Source: Bacteroidota bacterium
GTDB lineage: Bacteria > Bacteroidota > Bacteroidia > Bacteroidales > JACABE01
Assembly: GCA_026391675.1 (NCBI GenBank)
Contig: JAPLDQ010000045.1
Location: 1 to 64,000 of the forward strand
DNA: 64,000 bases
Direction of reading: 5' to 3'
Below the pieces are notes generated by a model. That model saw nothing but the letters and a program-made list of their open reading frames with translations, was not told where the DNA came from and ran no database searches. A program made the translations under genes and the position numbers. Within the stretch, counting starts at the first letter, position 1. Each line of letters opens with the position of its first letter. This document shows, piece after piece, positions 37,387 to 47,388 of the stretch.

Positions 37387-37712
37387 AAAAATAGCTATAT
37401 TTTAAATTAAAAATAGCATCAAAGATAGTAAAAAATCCAAATTAATTTAAAATTGATAAATAAGCCATACAATTCAATTTTATAACAATTTTTCAAAATT
37501 TTATAACACTCTGTTAAAAAACATTGGATAATATTGTACTCTTAAAATTAAGATTATGAAATAATTATAGTATCTTATTTTTTATTATTTCTCTTAAAAA
37601 TATTAACGATATAATAAAACAGTTCGTCGATGAAATATGGCTGTTATTCTATTTAAGTTTTAAAAGCAAACACAATTTTATATAATTGCATATTAATTCA
37701 AAATTAAAAAAT
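37387..37712. promoter_or_regulatory. AT-rich divergent spacer between tilS and the surface-protein cluster
   Basis: A 326-bp gene-free region. A near-palindrome GCTATATTTTAA/TTAAAAATAGC (37394-37417) sits 8 bases from the tilS ATG and could form a hairpin in its leader. No clear TAnnTTTG box is seen in either direction. Nothing else is recognised. Confidence 0.35.
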
Positions 37713-39434
37713 ATGAAAAAACAAAAAATCAATTCTGTTCTGGTAATATTAATTTTATTAATGTGTGGATCAAAATTAACAGCTCAGCAATGGGGGTTGT
37801 ATACTTTTTATGCTACACAAAACACAACTCAGGCTAAATTAGTGGATACCAACGGAACGGTCTACAAAACATGGTCTTTAGCATCTTCAACAGCTTATTC
37901 AGCTTATCTTTTACCAAAAGATACCATTTTACAAACCGTAAAGGTTAACGGGAGCATCGGAGGCGGTGGTTCAACAGGTAAAGTCAGAAAAGTTAACTGG
38001 GCCGGAACAACGGTATGGGAATATACCGTATCTGATGCCTCTACCCAAATGCATCATGATGTATGTCCAATGCCAAACGGTAATGTACTTTTAATTTGTT
38101 ACGAAACAAAAAGCGCTTCCCCAACTACTGTTGGTTGTTCATCAACCATAACTGTCTGGTCTGAAAAAATCATTGAAGTTCATCCTACTGGTGCAACAAC
38201 CGGTACTATTGTATGGGAATGGCATTTGTGGGACCATCTTTGCCAAAGTGTTTACCCAAGTGTTACATCAACTTATGTTACTAATGTTTCACAACATCCT
38301 GAACTAATGAATGTAAATTACAGCATCAAACAGGATTGGTTTCATATGAATGGGATCGATTATAATGCTCAACTTGATCAGATTTTGGTAAGTTCACACG
38401 CAAATAGTGAAATTTATGTTATTGATCACAGCACAACAACAGCTCAGGCTGCTTCTCATTCAGGAGGAAATTCCGGAAAAGGCGGAGATTTTTTATATCG
38501 ATGGGGAAATCCGGCAACTTATGGACTTTCTTCTACCGGGAACAATAGTGGTTTTAATGTAATTCATGATGCACACTGGATTCCATCTAATAATCCTTTA
38601 TATCCGAATTATATGTGTGCATACAATAATAATAGTGGTGGTAATGTAAAAATAGCTATCTGGAATCCTCCATATAATGGATACAATTATACTTATACTG
38701 CTGGTTCTATCATTGGACCTACTACAGTTATTAATCCTACAATACCAGCATTTACTGCAAGTGATATGGGGAATTCACAGCAATTGGGAAATGGGAATGA
38801 ACTGGTATGTAATCCACAAGGAAGTATTTATGAAGTCAGTTCAACAGGAACTACATTGCAAACTATTGCCAGTGCCAAATCTGTTCATGCATACAGGTAT
38901 GAAGTTTGTTATGTGAGAGGTCTTACCGCTTCGGCAAGTGCATCAGCAATTCAGGTTACTTCCGGAACAGCGGTTACATTGGGTGCTTCTGCAACATCCA
39001 TTACTGAAACAGCGCCAAACTATTCCTATGCCTGGTCATCAAATACCGGATTTTCATCTGCTCAGCAAAATCCAGCCATTAACCCAACAACCACAGCCAC
39101 TTACAAAGTTATAATTACCAATATCGATTTAGGATGTGTCGACTCTGCCAGTGTAACAGTAACTGTTGAAACAGTAGGTATTTCTGAAACTGAAAAAGAA
39201 TTACAAAATATCAGGATTTATCCGAATCCTACAACTGGAATAATCAATATTGGAAATATTGATTATTGTAAGAATTTTACCATAAAAGTTTATGATACTT
39301 ATGGGAAATTACTTTATAATGAAGCAAATCAATCTGCTTTAAATTTATCTGATTTAAGCAATGGTTTATATTTTATTGATATTGCTATTAATAATAAATC
39401 AGCAAAAAGAAATAAAATCATTATTAATAAATAA
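37713..39434 (+). CDS. Arylsulfotransferase-like (ASST) secreted protein with T9SS sorting domain
   Basis: About 573 residues from ATG 37713. The signal peptide ends at LTAQ. The propeller domain (about 25-400) carries ASST landmarks: MHHDVCPMPNGNVLLICYE with a candidate catalytic His, WFHMNGIDYNAQLDQILVS, RWGNP and HDAHWIP. The family transfers sulfate between phenols, but homologues on the surface of Bacteroidota are mostly untested, so enzymatic activity is an inference. An Ig-like domain and a T9SS tail (IRIYPNPTTGIINI from about 499) follow. First gene of a ten-gene co-directional cluster. Confidence 0.85.
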   Translation: MKKQKINSVLVILILLMCGSKLTAQQWGLYTFYATQNTTQAKLVDTNGTVYKTWSLASSTAYSAYLLPKDTILQTVKVNGSIGGGGSTGKVRKVNWAGTTVWEYTVSDASTQMHHDVCPMPNGNVLLICYETKSASPTTVGCSSTITVWSEKIIEVHPTGATTGTIVWEWHLWDHLCQSVYPSVTSTYVTNVSQHPELMNVNYSIKQDWFHMNGIDYNAQLDQILVSSHANSEIYVIDHSTTTAQAASHSGGNSGKGGDFLYRWGNPATYGLSSTGNNSGFNVIHDAHWIPSNNPLYPNYMCAYNNNSGGNVKIAIWNPPYNGYNYTYTAGSIIGPTTVINPTIPAFTASDMGNSQQLGNGNELVCNPQGSIYEVSSTGTTLQTIASAKSVHAYRYEVCYVRGLTASASASAIQVTSGTAVTLGASATSITETAPNYSYAWSSNTGFSSAQQNPAINPTTTATYKVIITNIDLGCVDSASVTVTVETVGISETEKELQNIRIYPNPTTGIINIGNIDYCKNFTIKVYDTYGKLLYNEANQSALNLSDLSNGLYFIDIAINNKSAKRNKIIINK

Positions 39435-39449
39435 TTAAAAAAAGAGACT

Positions 39450-40703
39450 ATGAAAAGTATAATTTTAGCATTTACTAAAAATAGTAAATCATTATTGACA
39501 TTATTTTTTGTTTTTATATGCCTGATTTCATCAATTTCACAAATATATGCACAGACATTTATCAATTTTACCACTACAAGCGGATTGCCTGATAATTTTG
39601 TAACAGGAATAGCTGTTGATACGAATAATAAAAAATGGGTTTCTACTGCAAATGGAATCGCAAAATATAATGATACATCCTGGGTTGCCTATACTACCAC
39701 AAATGGATTAATAGATAATTATGTTTTATGTATAGCTATTGATAAAAGCAATAATGTTTGGGCAGGGACAAACTATGGTGTAAGTAAATTTAATGGTTCA
39801 ACATGGACTAACTATACCACTGCACAGGGTTTGATTGACAATAGTGTTAATTATATTTATGGTGCGGCTGATGGAAGTGTATGGTTTGGTACACAAAGTG
39901 GTATTTCAAAATATTATCAGGGTACATTTACCAATTATACAACAACTAACGGGATATTATCCAACGCTATATCATGTATAGCTGCAGATGCAAACGGTGA
40001 TGTATGGTTTGGTACACAAATGGGTGGAGTATCTAAACTGCATTCAGGAAGTTTTATTAATTATACCAAAACTTCAGTTGACAGTTTGCTTGATGTTAAT
40101 GTTTTTGCTATTACTTTTGATTTGAGCAACAATGTTTACATTGGTACTTTCTATGGTATTACCAAGCTAAATAGTAATGGAAGCTGGGTTAAAAATTACA
40201 GAAATACCGATGGCTTGTATAATAATTATGTCAGAGATTTAAAAACTGATATTAATGGGAATATCTGGGTAGGAATGTTTGCTGATTATAATTTTGACGG
40301 CGGTATCAGTCGTTTAAATGGAAGTAACTGGATATCTTTTTCTACTGCTGATGGATTAGTAAATACCCAGGTTATAAGTATTGCAATTGATAAAAATCAG
40401 AAACCCTGGATAGCCACAGGAAGCGGCGTATCCTATTTATCCGGTACAGTTGGAATTCAAACATTTTCTGATAATACAAAACTGGATATTTATCCTAATC
40501 CGGCCAATAATCAATTGATTTTAAATTGCTTAGAAAAGGAGTATGATATGAAAATTTTTGACTGTCAGGGTAAAGTTATTCTTAATCAAAAATTGCAGAA
40601 AAACGTTAATGAAATAAATATAAGTAAATTAATATCAGGAATTTACATTGTTCAACTTAGCGATAAAACATCAATTATTAATAAAAAACTTATAGTTAAA
40701 TAA
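39450..40703 (+). CDS. Secreted two-component-regulator-type propeller protein with T9SS sorting domain
   Basis: A 417-residue protein with a signal peptide ending near IYAQT. Seven or so repeats of the form TTTNGLIDNYVLCIAIDKSN, NVWAGTNYGVSKFNG belong to the Reg_prop group, normally the periplasmic sensor of hybrid two-component systems. Here no kinase is attached, and the chain ends in a T9SS sorting domain (LDIYPNPANNQLIL from about 344), so it is exported as a free propeller. It begins 15 bp after the ASST-like gene and is 23 bp upstream of the CotH gene. Confidence 0.85.
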   Translation: MKSIILAFTKNSKSLLTLFFVFICLISSISQIYAQTFINFTTTSGLPDNFVTGIAVDTNNKKWVSTANGIAKYNDTSWVAYTTTNGLIDNYVLCIAIDKSNNVWAGTNYGVSKFNGSTWTNYTTAQGLIDNSVNYIYGAADGSVWFGTQSGISKYYQGTFTNYTTTNGILSNAISCIAADANGDVWFGTQMGGVSKLHSGSFINYTKTSVDSLLDVNVFAITFDLSNNVYIGTFYGITKLNSNGSWVKNYRNTDGLYNNYVRDLKTDINGNIWVGMFADYNFDGGISRLNGSNWISFSTADGLVNTQVISIAIDKNQKPWIATGSGVSYLSGTVGIQTFSDNTKLDIYPNPANNQLILNCLEKEYDMKIFDCQGKVILNQKLQKNVNEINISKLISGIYIVQLSDKTSIINKKLIVK

Positions 40704-40726
40704 AATTCATTAACTTTATTCGCTGT

Positions 40727-43021
40727 ATGAGTAATAAAAATCATATCCATATTATTTTTATTTCATTAATTTTTGCTTTTCTAAGTAATAGTCAAAAAAT
40801 TAATGCTCAAAGCGAATTATACGATATTACCAAAATTCAGGAAATTCGTATCCATTTTTATGAATCCAACTGGAGCGAAATATTAGACAGTCTTTTCATG
40901 AATTTTGGAGAAGACAAACGCCTTGTTTGTGATATCTATATCAATGGAAAATCTTTCCCAAAGGCAGGTATACGATATAAGGGTTATAGCTCTTTTGATT
41001 CCACTCAAATGAAAAATCCATTTAATATCGATTTAAATTACACTTATAAACATCTGAATTATCAGGGAAATAATAAAATCAGACTTGCTAATGTAATTTA
41101 TGACCCATCTTTTGTTCGTGAAGTAGTAGCATATAATATAGCACAAAAATACATGCCGGCTTCTCAGGCAAACTTTGCAAAAGTATATGTAGATGATTAT
41201 TATCTCGGGCTTTATACAAATGTTGAAACTGTAAGTGACGATTTTACTGAGAAATATTTTAAGTCAAAAGGAAATAGTTTCTTTAAAGGAAGTCCTGCTG
41301 TTTTACAATATCCATTTGGCCAAAATTCTAATCTTGCCTATACACACGGATCTGATTATTCAGGATATCTGCCTTATTATAAACTCGAATCAGATTATTA
41401 TGGATGGAATGATTTATTTAATCTGATATATATTTTAAATAATGATACTTCCAATATTCCTAAAGTTTTAAATATTGACAGAACGCTATGGATGCATGCT
41501 TTCAATTATGCTATCCTTAATTTAGATAGTTATATTGGCTATTCACAGAACTATTATCTTTATAAGGATAATTATGGAATATTTAATACTATTCCCTGGG
41601 ATTTGAATATGTCATTTGGTAGTTTCAGGAATACCGATGATATATCATTAAGCCTTAGCATTGATAAAATCGGCAAACTGGATCCATTACAGCACCTTTA
41701 TAGTAATGCGTATACACCACGGCCTTTGATGAAGAACTTGTTTAGAACACCACTTTATCGGAAAATGTATATTGCTCATTTAAGGACAATTATTAAAGAG
41801 AATATTGAAAATAGTGACTACTTTAATCTGGCTTCGCAACTTCAAAATTTAATTGATTCTGCCGTTTATGCTGATACGAATAAATTTTACACTTATTCTG
41901 ATTTTAAAAACAACCTGACTGTTGATGCCGGAACAACCTCTAATAAAATACCCGGAATAAAAAGTTTAATGGATGCACGTTTGGCATATTTATTATCTTA
42001 TCCGGGCTTTTCAACAGTGCCTGTTATTTCTGATATGAAATATGAACCGACGATTGTTGAGCAAAACAAAGAGGTATGGATAAAAGCTAAAATAACTAAC
42101 TTAACATCTGCTTTTCTTTATTCCCGCAACAATAGCAAAGCCCCGTTTAATTTAACCGTAATGTATGATGACGGATTACATCATGATGAAATTGCAGGCG
42201 ATGGTATTTATGGTGCGCAATTGACTGTAAACGGAAAAACGCTGCAATATTATATCTGGGCCGAAAATGACAGTTGCGGAAGTTTTTCTCCCGAACGGGC
42301 AGCTAATGAATTTTACGAAATCCAACCCCAGTTGGTAAAAGGTGATGTAGTAATCAATGAAATTAAATTAAATGCAGGGACTGGATATGCCTCTGAAAAT
42401 GCAGGTAGCTGGATAGAACTATTTAACAATACCAACGAAGATTTTCGCTTAAAAAATATATACTTCAGTAATGATAGTTTAAATCGCTTTGTTTGGAAAC
42501 TTAAGGATACTATAATTCCTTCAAAAAACTACCTGATTCTTGGTATAAATAATTCACTCGCAAACGACAGTTTAAATATTAATTTTTCTTTGCCTGAAGC
42601 TGATGGAAAATTATATATAACATATGAGAATGGTAAAGAAATAGATGCTGTTTCTTATAAACAGCTTGCTGTAAATTTATCTTTAGGCCGTTATCCTAAT
42701 GGAAATGGTAATTTTAATCTGATGTATCCTTCATTTGCAGCTTATAATTTATATCCTAAATCTGAAAATGTAAGCTTTTATATTTATCCGAATCCTACAA
42801 CAGGCCTGCTTAATTACGAGCTTAATGCACATTTTCCATCCGTTAAAATTGAAATTTTTAATACTTTATCCCAATCCATTTTCAATAAAGAATATACTTA
42901 TGATGCTGCAGCAATTTCAACTTATAATACTATAGATATCAGCTCATTTCCAAAAGGTGTTTATGTTGTCAAAGCCAGTTGGGCCGATAACAGCGAGATT
43001 AAAAAAATTATTAAACAATAA
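40727..43021 (+). CDS. CotH-kinase protein with lamin-tail-like domain and T9SS sorting domain
   Basis: A 764-residue secreted protein with an N-terminal signal peptide ending near NAQS. The CotH kinase-like domain covers about 35-440: EIRIHFYESNWSEILDSLF, KAGIRYKGYSS, GLYTNVETVSDDFTEKYF and the metal-binding IPWDLNMSFGSF. An immunoglobulin-like segment (about 440-530) and a lamin-tail-like domain (about 538-660; DVVINEIKLN, SWIELFNNTNEDF) follow, then a T9SS tail (FYIYPNPTTGLLNY from about 683). CotH genes often sit beside VTC and DUF4956 genes in bacteria, as here, which suggests a shared pathway using polyphosphate or phosphorylation. Confidence 0.88.
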   Translation: MSNKNHIHIIFISLIFAFLSNSQKINAQSELYDITKIQEIRIHFYESNWSEILDSLFMNFGEDKRLVCDIYINGKSFPKAGIRYKGYSSFDSTQMKNPFNIDLNYTYKHLNYQGNNKIRLANVIYDPSFVREVVAYNIAQKYMPASQANFAKVYVDDYYLGLYTNVETVSDDFTEKYFKSKGNSFFKGSPAVLQYPFGQNSNLAYTHGSDYSGYLPYYKLESDYYGWNDLFNLIYILNNDTSNIPKVLNIDRTLWMHAFNYAILNLDSYIGYSQNYYLYKDNYGIFNTIPWDLNMSFGSFRNTDDISLSLSIDKIGKLDPLQHLYSNAYTPRPLMKNLFRTPLYRKMYIAHLRTIIKENIENSDYFNLASQLQNLIDSAVYADTNKFYTYSDFKNNLTVDAGTTSNKIPGIKSLMDARLAYLLSYPGFSTVPVISDMKYEPTIVEQNKEVWIKAKITNLTSAFLYSRNNSKAPFNLTVMYDDGLHHDEIAGDGIYGAQLTVNGKTLQYYIWAENDSCGSFSPERAANEFYEIQPQLVKGDVVINEIKLNAGTGYASENAGSWIELFNNTNEDFRLKNIYFSNDSLNRFVWKLKDTIIPSKNYLILGINNSLANDSLNINFSLPEADGKLYITYENGKEIDAVSYKQLAVNLSLGRYPNGNGNFNLMYPSFAAYNLYPKSENVSFYIYPNPTTGLLNYELNAHFPSVKIEIFNTLSQSIFNKEYTYDAAAISTYNTIDISSFPKGVYVVKASWADNSEIKKIIKQ

Positions 43022-43032
43022 AACAATAACAC

Positions 43033-43452
43033 ATGAAATTTATTAAGAATCCGATAACAATTATTGCAATTTTATTATTGTTATTCATTGCATCTTGTTC
43101 CAAAGAAGCAGGAGAGGGAGGTACTTCAGCAATTCAGGGGAAAGTATATGCGAGGTATTATAATAAAACATTTACCAGTTTTTTGGGTGAAAGTTATGCT
43201 CCCAATAAATACGTTTATATTTGTTATGGTGATAATATAGCTTACGGAGATAAGCAAAGAACCGATGGTGGCGGTTCATTTGAGTTTAAATATTTACGTA
43301 AAGGAAAATATAAAGTCTATACATTTTCACTGGATACTACATTAACCAATCCTGCCGGGCAATTTGAAGTATTGGAAAATGTAACCATAACTGATAATGA
43401 TCAAACTGTTACTACAAAAGATTTGCTCATTGCTGATACACCCCAGAATTAA
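43033..43452 (+). CDS. Small lipoprotein with carboxypeptidase-regulatory-like fold
   Basis: A 139-residue lipoprotein, lipobox IASC followed by SKEAGEGG. The mature part (SAIQGKVYARYYNKT, GGGSFEFKYLRKGKYKVYTFS) resembles the small beta-sandwich CarboxypepD_reg-like domains. It starts 11 bp after the CotH gene, so translational coupling is likely. Membrane partner of the exported CotH protein is a guess from position alone. Confidence 0.75.
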   Translation: MKFIKNPITIIAILLLLFIASCSKEAGEGGTSAIQGKVYARYYNKTFTSFLGESYAPNKYVYICYGDNIAYGDKQRTDGGGSFEFKYLRKGKYKVYTFSLDTTLTNPAGQFEVLENVTITDNDQTVTTKDLLIADTPQN

Positions 43453-43535
43453 GAATATCATATTTTAAATCAATAAATATCTTTTATCTGTCAAACTGTT
43501 TGTTAGAGAAGAAGATAAAATCAAAAATTAATACA

Positions 43536-44033
43536 ATGAAAAAAACCAGAATGACATTTTTAAGCTCAATGCTTATTTTGTTTTGTATGCAGATTAATGT
43601 ATTTGCTCAAAGCAAAAAGGAAATAAGAGAAAACAAAATAAATACCGAAACAGTATATAATACTAAAACCGCTGATGGTAAAGAAGTTAAAGATAGTTAT
43701 ACTGTTTTTGATAAAAACGGCAATCAAATTGAAAAAGTAGACTATAACAAAGATGGACTTGTAAAGACCACAGAAAAGCATACTTATGATGCCAATAAAA
43801 ATAAAACCGAAGAAACTGTATATGATGCCAACGGGAAACTCTTATCTAAATCATCATACTTTTACAACTCAAACGATGAAAAAATCGGAGAAATTGAATA
43901 TGATGGGAAAGGGAATATTTTGAAGCAGAGCTATACAACTTATGATGCAAAAGGGTTTAAGATTGAGAAAAAAACCTACGATGCCAACAAGAAACTTATT
44001 TCTGTAAAAAGATATGTTTATACTAAAAGATAA
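43536..44033 (+). CDS. Secreted YD/MORN-like repeat protein
   Basis: About 165 residues from ATG 43536; an upstream in-frame ATG-less extension to 43500 lacks support. The signal peptide ends VFAQ. The rest is imperfect repeats of about 20 residues, such as YDANKNKTEETVYDANGKLL and EIEYDGKGNILKQSYTTYD, typical of RHS/YD or MORN-type beta repeats. There is no catalytic motif. It ends 10 bp before the VTC gene. Confidence 0.75.
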   Translation: MKKTRMTFLSSMLILFCMQINVFAQSKKEIRENKINTETVYNTKTADGKEVKDSYTVFDKNGNQIEKVDYNKDGLVKTTEKHTYDANKNKTEETVYDANGKLLSKSSYFYNSNDEKIGEIEYDGKGNILKQSYTTYDAKGFKIEKKTYDANKKLISVKRYVYTKR

Positions 44034-44043
44034 TATCTCTGAA

Positions 44044-44799
44044 ATGAATGAATTTTCAGCCCTTCTGTCAAAGTTTGATCAAATAACATTACCAGAGATG
44101 GAAAATGTACAGTTGATGAATCGTACAGATACAAAATATGTTTTCAATATTCAATTTTTAGATAAAATATTACAAAAACTTCAACCTTATTATAGTGTAT
44201 TGAATGTTAGTGGGAGTAATATAACTGACTATCATACACTCTATTATGATACTGATGATTTATTGTTTTATAAACATCATCATGCCGGTAAAGGTAATCG
44301 AAGCAAAGTCCGTTACAGAACCTATGTCCAATCTCAAATTCATTTTTTTGAAGTAAAAAATAAAAATAATAAAGAAATTACGATAAAAAAAAGGATAAAA
44401 ATTTGTGACGATGTCTCAACTATCAACACTGAAAAAGTAGATTTTTATCACAAAAATGCCCTGGTAAATGATGCTGATTTAAAACCTAAAATATGGGTAG
44501 ATTATTCCCGTATTACATTGGTAAACAAGTCTCATCCTGAACGCCTTACTATCGATATTAACCTTAATTTTAAAAACGAAACTACAACAAAATACCTGAA
44601 TAACATTGTAATTGCAGAACTTAAGCAGGAAAAAAGAAAAAAATCAATTTTTAATGAGGTTTTAAAAACCTTTTCTATCAGAGAACTTTCAATCAGCAAA
44701 TACTGCCTGGGAGTAATAAACTTATATCAAGATGTGAAACAAAATAATTTTAAATCCAAGCTTTTAACCCTTAAAAAAATCAGTCATGAATCTAACTAA
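44044..44799 (+). CDS. VTC-domain protein, polyphosphate polymerase-like
   Basis: About 251 residues from ATG 44044. It has the tunnel-fold basic residues of the VTC domain: NRTDTKYVF with K31, RSKVRYRTY with R86/K88/R90/R92, FFEVKNKNN with E103/K105, PKIWVDYSRITL, an ERLTIDINLNF segment and SISKYCLGV. VTC4-type proteins make polyphosphate from ATP in a TTM-fold tunnel. No signal peptide is seen, so it is cytosolic, probably membrane-associated through its DUF4956 partner. The next gene overlaps it by 14 bp, implying translational coupling. Activity is inferred from the motif pattern. Confidence 0.85.
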   Translation: MNEFSALLSKFDQITLPEMENVQLMNRTDTKYVFNIQFLDKILQKLQPYYSVLNVSGSNITDYHTLYYDTDDLLFYKHHHAGKGNRSKVRYRTYVQSQIHFFEVKNKNNKEITIKKRIKICDDVSTINTEKVDFYHKNALVNDADLKPKIWVDYSRITLVNKSHPERLTIDINLNFKNETTTKYLNNIVIAELKQEKRKKSIFNEVLKTFSIRELSISKYCLGVINLYQDVKQNNFKSKLLTLKKISHESN

Positions 44800-45577
44800 A
44801 TATTGTATTTTTATTTTTATTATTTTTCTTAGTTTGATGCCTTTTACCACAGTAAAAGCTCAAACAACAGATTTATCTCAGGATAAACCTACAGAAATTA
44901 TACAACAACAGAATGAAAACAATGATAATACTGACAACTCCGATATAAAGGAAAAGAAAAAGAAAAAGAAGAATAAAGAACTACAAATTACTGAAGCTTT
45001 TTACATAGATTTATTGATAGATATATTAACAGTATTGATAGTTATTGTATTTATATATTTTAGAAATTACAGGAATAAAGAACTTTTCTTTACTTATTTT
45101 ATTTTCAATATAGCAATTTTCTTACTTACCTTTTTGTTGAATCAGGTTAAAATGTCTATGGGGGCGGCCTTTGGCCTTTTTGCTGTATTTTCAATGCTTC
45201 GTTATCGAACAGAAGGTATTTCGGTAAAGGATATGACTTATCTTTTTATTGTAATTGCTATAGGATTAATCAGTGCTATTCAACTTGATTATTATGAATT
45301 ATCCATTATAAATGGTATAATTATTATTACAACATTGATTCTAGACGGTAATATTTTATTTAAGCATGAATCAATGCGGCATGTTCTGTATGAGAAAATC
45401 GATCTCATCAAATCTGAAAATTATGATGAATTGATTAATGATCTTAAAAACCGTACAGGACTTAATATTCATAGAGTCTCAGTTAACAAGATGGACTTTT
45501 TGAAAGATACAGCTTCCATTAATGCATATTATTATGCTGAAAAGCAAAATAATCTAATTACTGAAACAGAGAGATAA
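44786..45577 (+). CDS. DUF4956 membrane protein
   Basis: A 263-residue inner-membrane protein. An N-terminal signal-like segment is followed by a Lys-rich stretch (EKKKKKKNKE), then about four membrane helices. GAAFGLFAVFSMLRYRTE and ISVKDMTYLFIVIAIGLISAI are the DUF4956 core. A C-terminal soluble domain follows. DUF4956 genes are recurrent neighbours of VTC and CotH genes across phyla; the product is thought to be a membrane partner of polyphosphate synthesis but is uncharacterised. It overlaps the VTC gene and precedes DUF2490 by 20 bp. Confidence 0.85.
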   Translation: MNLTKYCIFIFIIFLSLMPFTTVKAQTTDLSQDKPTEIIQQQNENNDNTDNSDIKEKKKKKKNKELQITEAFYIDLLIDILTVLIVIVFIYFRNYRNKELFFTYFIFNIAIFLLTFLLNQVKMSMGAAFGLFAVFSMLRYRTEGISVKDMTYLFIVIAIGLISAIQLDYYELSIINGIIIITTLILDGNILFKHESMRHVLYEKIDLIKSENYDELINDLKNRTGLNIHRVSVNKMDFLKDTASINAYYYAEKQNNLITETER

Positions 45578-45597
45578 ATCTAATTAAGCAGTACATT

Positions 45598-46281
45598 ATG
45601 AGCAATATAAAAATTTTAATATTATCATTTGGTCTGATGTTAATTTCATTGGATGTTCTTGCTCAAATGAATGATGCTCAATTGTGGACAGCTGTTAACG
45701 TGGAACATAAATTTACTTCTCATATCAATTCTTATATTGAAGGTGGTTTACGTTTTAGTGAAAATATTACCGAATTTGGAATTACCTATTCAGAAATAGG
45801 GATGGATTATAAAATTAATAAAACGTTTGAATTATCAGGAGGATATCGTTATTTTTCGAAAAGGAAAAATGAAGATTTCTATTCAATACGTCATAGATTT
45901 AATCTGGATTTATCCTTAAAAAAATCGTATTATCTTTTTAATTTTCAATTGCGTACACGAATTGAAATGGAATATAAAGATATGTATACATCTGTTGATG
46001 GATTGATACCGGAATACAAATGGCTTAATAAAGTTCAGCTTAAATATAATTTTACAAAAAAAATAAAACCTTATTTTTATTTAGAATCTTATAATTCACT
46101 TACAACATCAAAACATACCCGGAATTTTGATATAATTAAAATGAGATATTGTATTGGTGCCGAGTATAAAATAAATAAACATAATATAATAGAACTTTAT
46201 TATCTTATTGAAAATGAGTACCATCAAAAAAATCCTTATAATTATTTTGTTACCGGAATAAGCTTTAACCATAGTTTTTAG
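45598..46281 (+). CDS. DUF2490 outer-membrane beta-barrel-like protein
   Basis: A 227-residue protein with a signal peptide ending at VLAQ. Alternating strands (LWTAVNVEHKFTSHINSYIEGGLRFSEN, YRYFSKRKNEDFYSIRHRF, PYFYLESYNS) and a terminal Phe (FNHSF) match DUF2490, a family of outer-membrane barrels. Its cargo is unknown. It is packed between DUF4956 and the sensor kinase, suggesting it is the outer-membrane part of the cluster. Confidence 0.82.
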   Translation: MSNIKILILSFGLMLISLDVLAQMNDAQLWTAVNVEHKFTSHINSYIEGGLRFSENITEFGITYSEIGMDYKINKTFELSGGYRYFSKRKNEDFYSIRHRFNLDLSLKKSYYLFNFQLRTRIEMEYKDMYTSVDGLIPEYKWLNKVQLKYNFTKKIKPYFYLESYNSLTTSKHTRNFDIIKMRYCIGAEYKINKHNIIELYYLIENEYHQKNPYNYFVTGISFNHSF

Positions 46282-46308
46282 TATGATATACAGTTTAAAT
46301 ATAAGAAA

Positions 46309-47388
46309 ATGAAACGTCAGGTTGATATACCATTAAAAATATTTCTGAATATACTGGTTTGGGCTTCTATTATTTTATTCCCATATTTGTTTTCAGAATC
46401 AGATCATCACAGACCACCTTTGTCAGACAATCTGTTTGAATTATCACTTGTAATTATATTTTTCTACCTGAATTTTTTCTTTTTAATTAAACGCTATCTT
46501 TTTGGTCATAAATATATTACATTCATTACTATCAACATTGTTGCGATATTGCTTTTTCTGGTAATCAGGCTATATTATGATGATTTTCACATTTTCAATC
46601 TACCCAAACCTGAAGTTGAAAAATTCAGACCTGAAGATGGTCATGAATTTTTTATCAAAAAAAAACCACCCATTAATTTCCAAATTACTCAAATAATATT
46701 TCCATTTTTAATGTCGCTTGGTGCTGCTGTTGCAATCAGATCTACTGTAAAATCTAATGTTGAAGAGGATCAACGAAAAAAACTGGAAAATGAACATTTA
46801 AAATCAGAAATTACCTATTTAAAATATCAGATTCAACCCCATTTCTTTTTTAATACGCTTAATAATATTTATTCACTTATTGATCTGAATCCCGAAAATG
46901 CAAAAGAATCCTTACACCGGCTAAGCAAATTAATGCGTTTTATTTTATATCATGCTAATAATCAAGAAGTTCTGTTAAAAGAAGAATTGATATTTATTGA
47001 GAATTATGTTGAATTAATGAAAATCAGAACACAGGATAATGTTGCAATTTCATTAGAAATACCTCATTATATTCCAAGTATCAATTTACCGCCCTTACTA
47101 TACATCACCCTTGTTGAAAATGCTTTCAAACATGGAATTGACCCGGTAAAGAAAAGTATAATTAATATTTGGTTTTTAGTTACTGATAATCAGTTACATT
47201 TTGAAATTACCAATACGAATTATCCCAAAATGTACGAAGATAAGAGCGGATCCGGTATAGGGATTGTAAATTTAAAGAAAAGAATTGAACTTATTTTTGC
47301 CGAACAGGATTATGTTTTTGAACAAAAATTAATTGCTGAGTTTTTTGTTACAAAATTAATTATACCGATAAAAAATGGAAAAACTTAA
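46309..47388 (+). CDS. LytS-type sensor histidine kinase
   Basis: A 359-residue membrane kinase. About four membrane segments fill residues 10-145. The His_kinase domain has the phospho-accepting His near residue 175 in QIQPHFFFNTLNN, the family hallmark, then an HATPase domain (LVENAFKHGI N-box, GSGIGIVNLKKRI G-box). It overlaps the response regulator gene by 14 bp, so the two form a two-component pair. It probably senses a membrane or cell-surface signal and may regulate this cluster. Confidence 0.92.
   Translation: MKRQVDIPLKIFLNILVWASIILFPYLFSESDHHRPPLSDNLFELSLVIIFFYLNFFFLIKRYLFGHKYITFITINIVAILLFLVIRLYYDDFHIFNLPKPEVEKFRPEDGHEFFIKKKPPINFQITQIIFPFLMSLGAAVAIRSTVKSNVEEDQRKKLENEHLKSEITYLKYQIQPHFFFNTLNNIYSLIDLNPENAKESLHRLSKLMRFILYHANNQEVLLKEELIFIENYVELMKIRTQDNVAISLEIPHYIPSINLPPLLYITLVENAFKHGIDPVKKSIINIWFLVTDNQLHFEITNTNYPKMYEDKSGSGIGIVNLKKRIELIFAEQDYVFEQKLIAEFFVTKLIIPIKNGKT

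Noticed and set aside
37394-37417. Near-palindrome beside tilS as a riboswitch or RNA gene
   Set aside because: It is almost pure A/T with a short stem and shows no known aptamer core; recorded only as part of the spacer.
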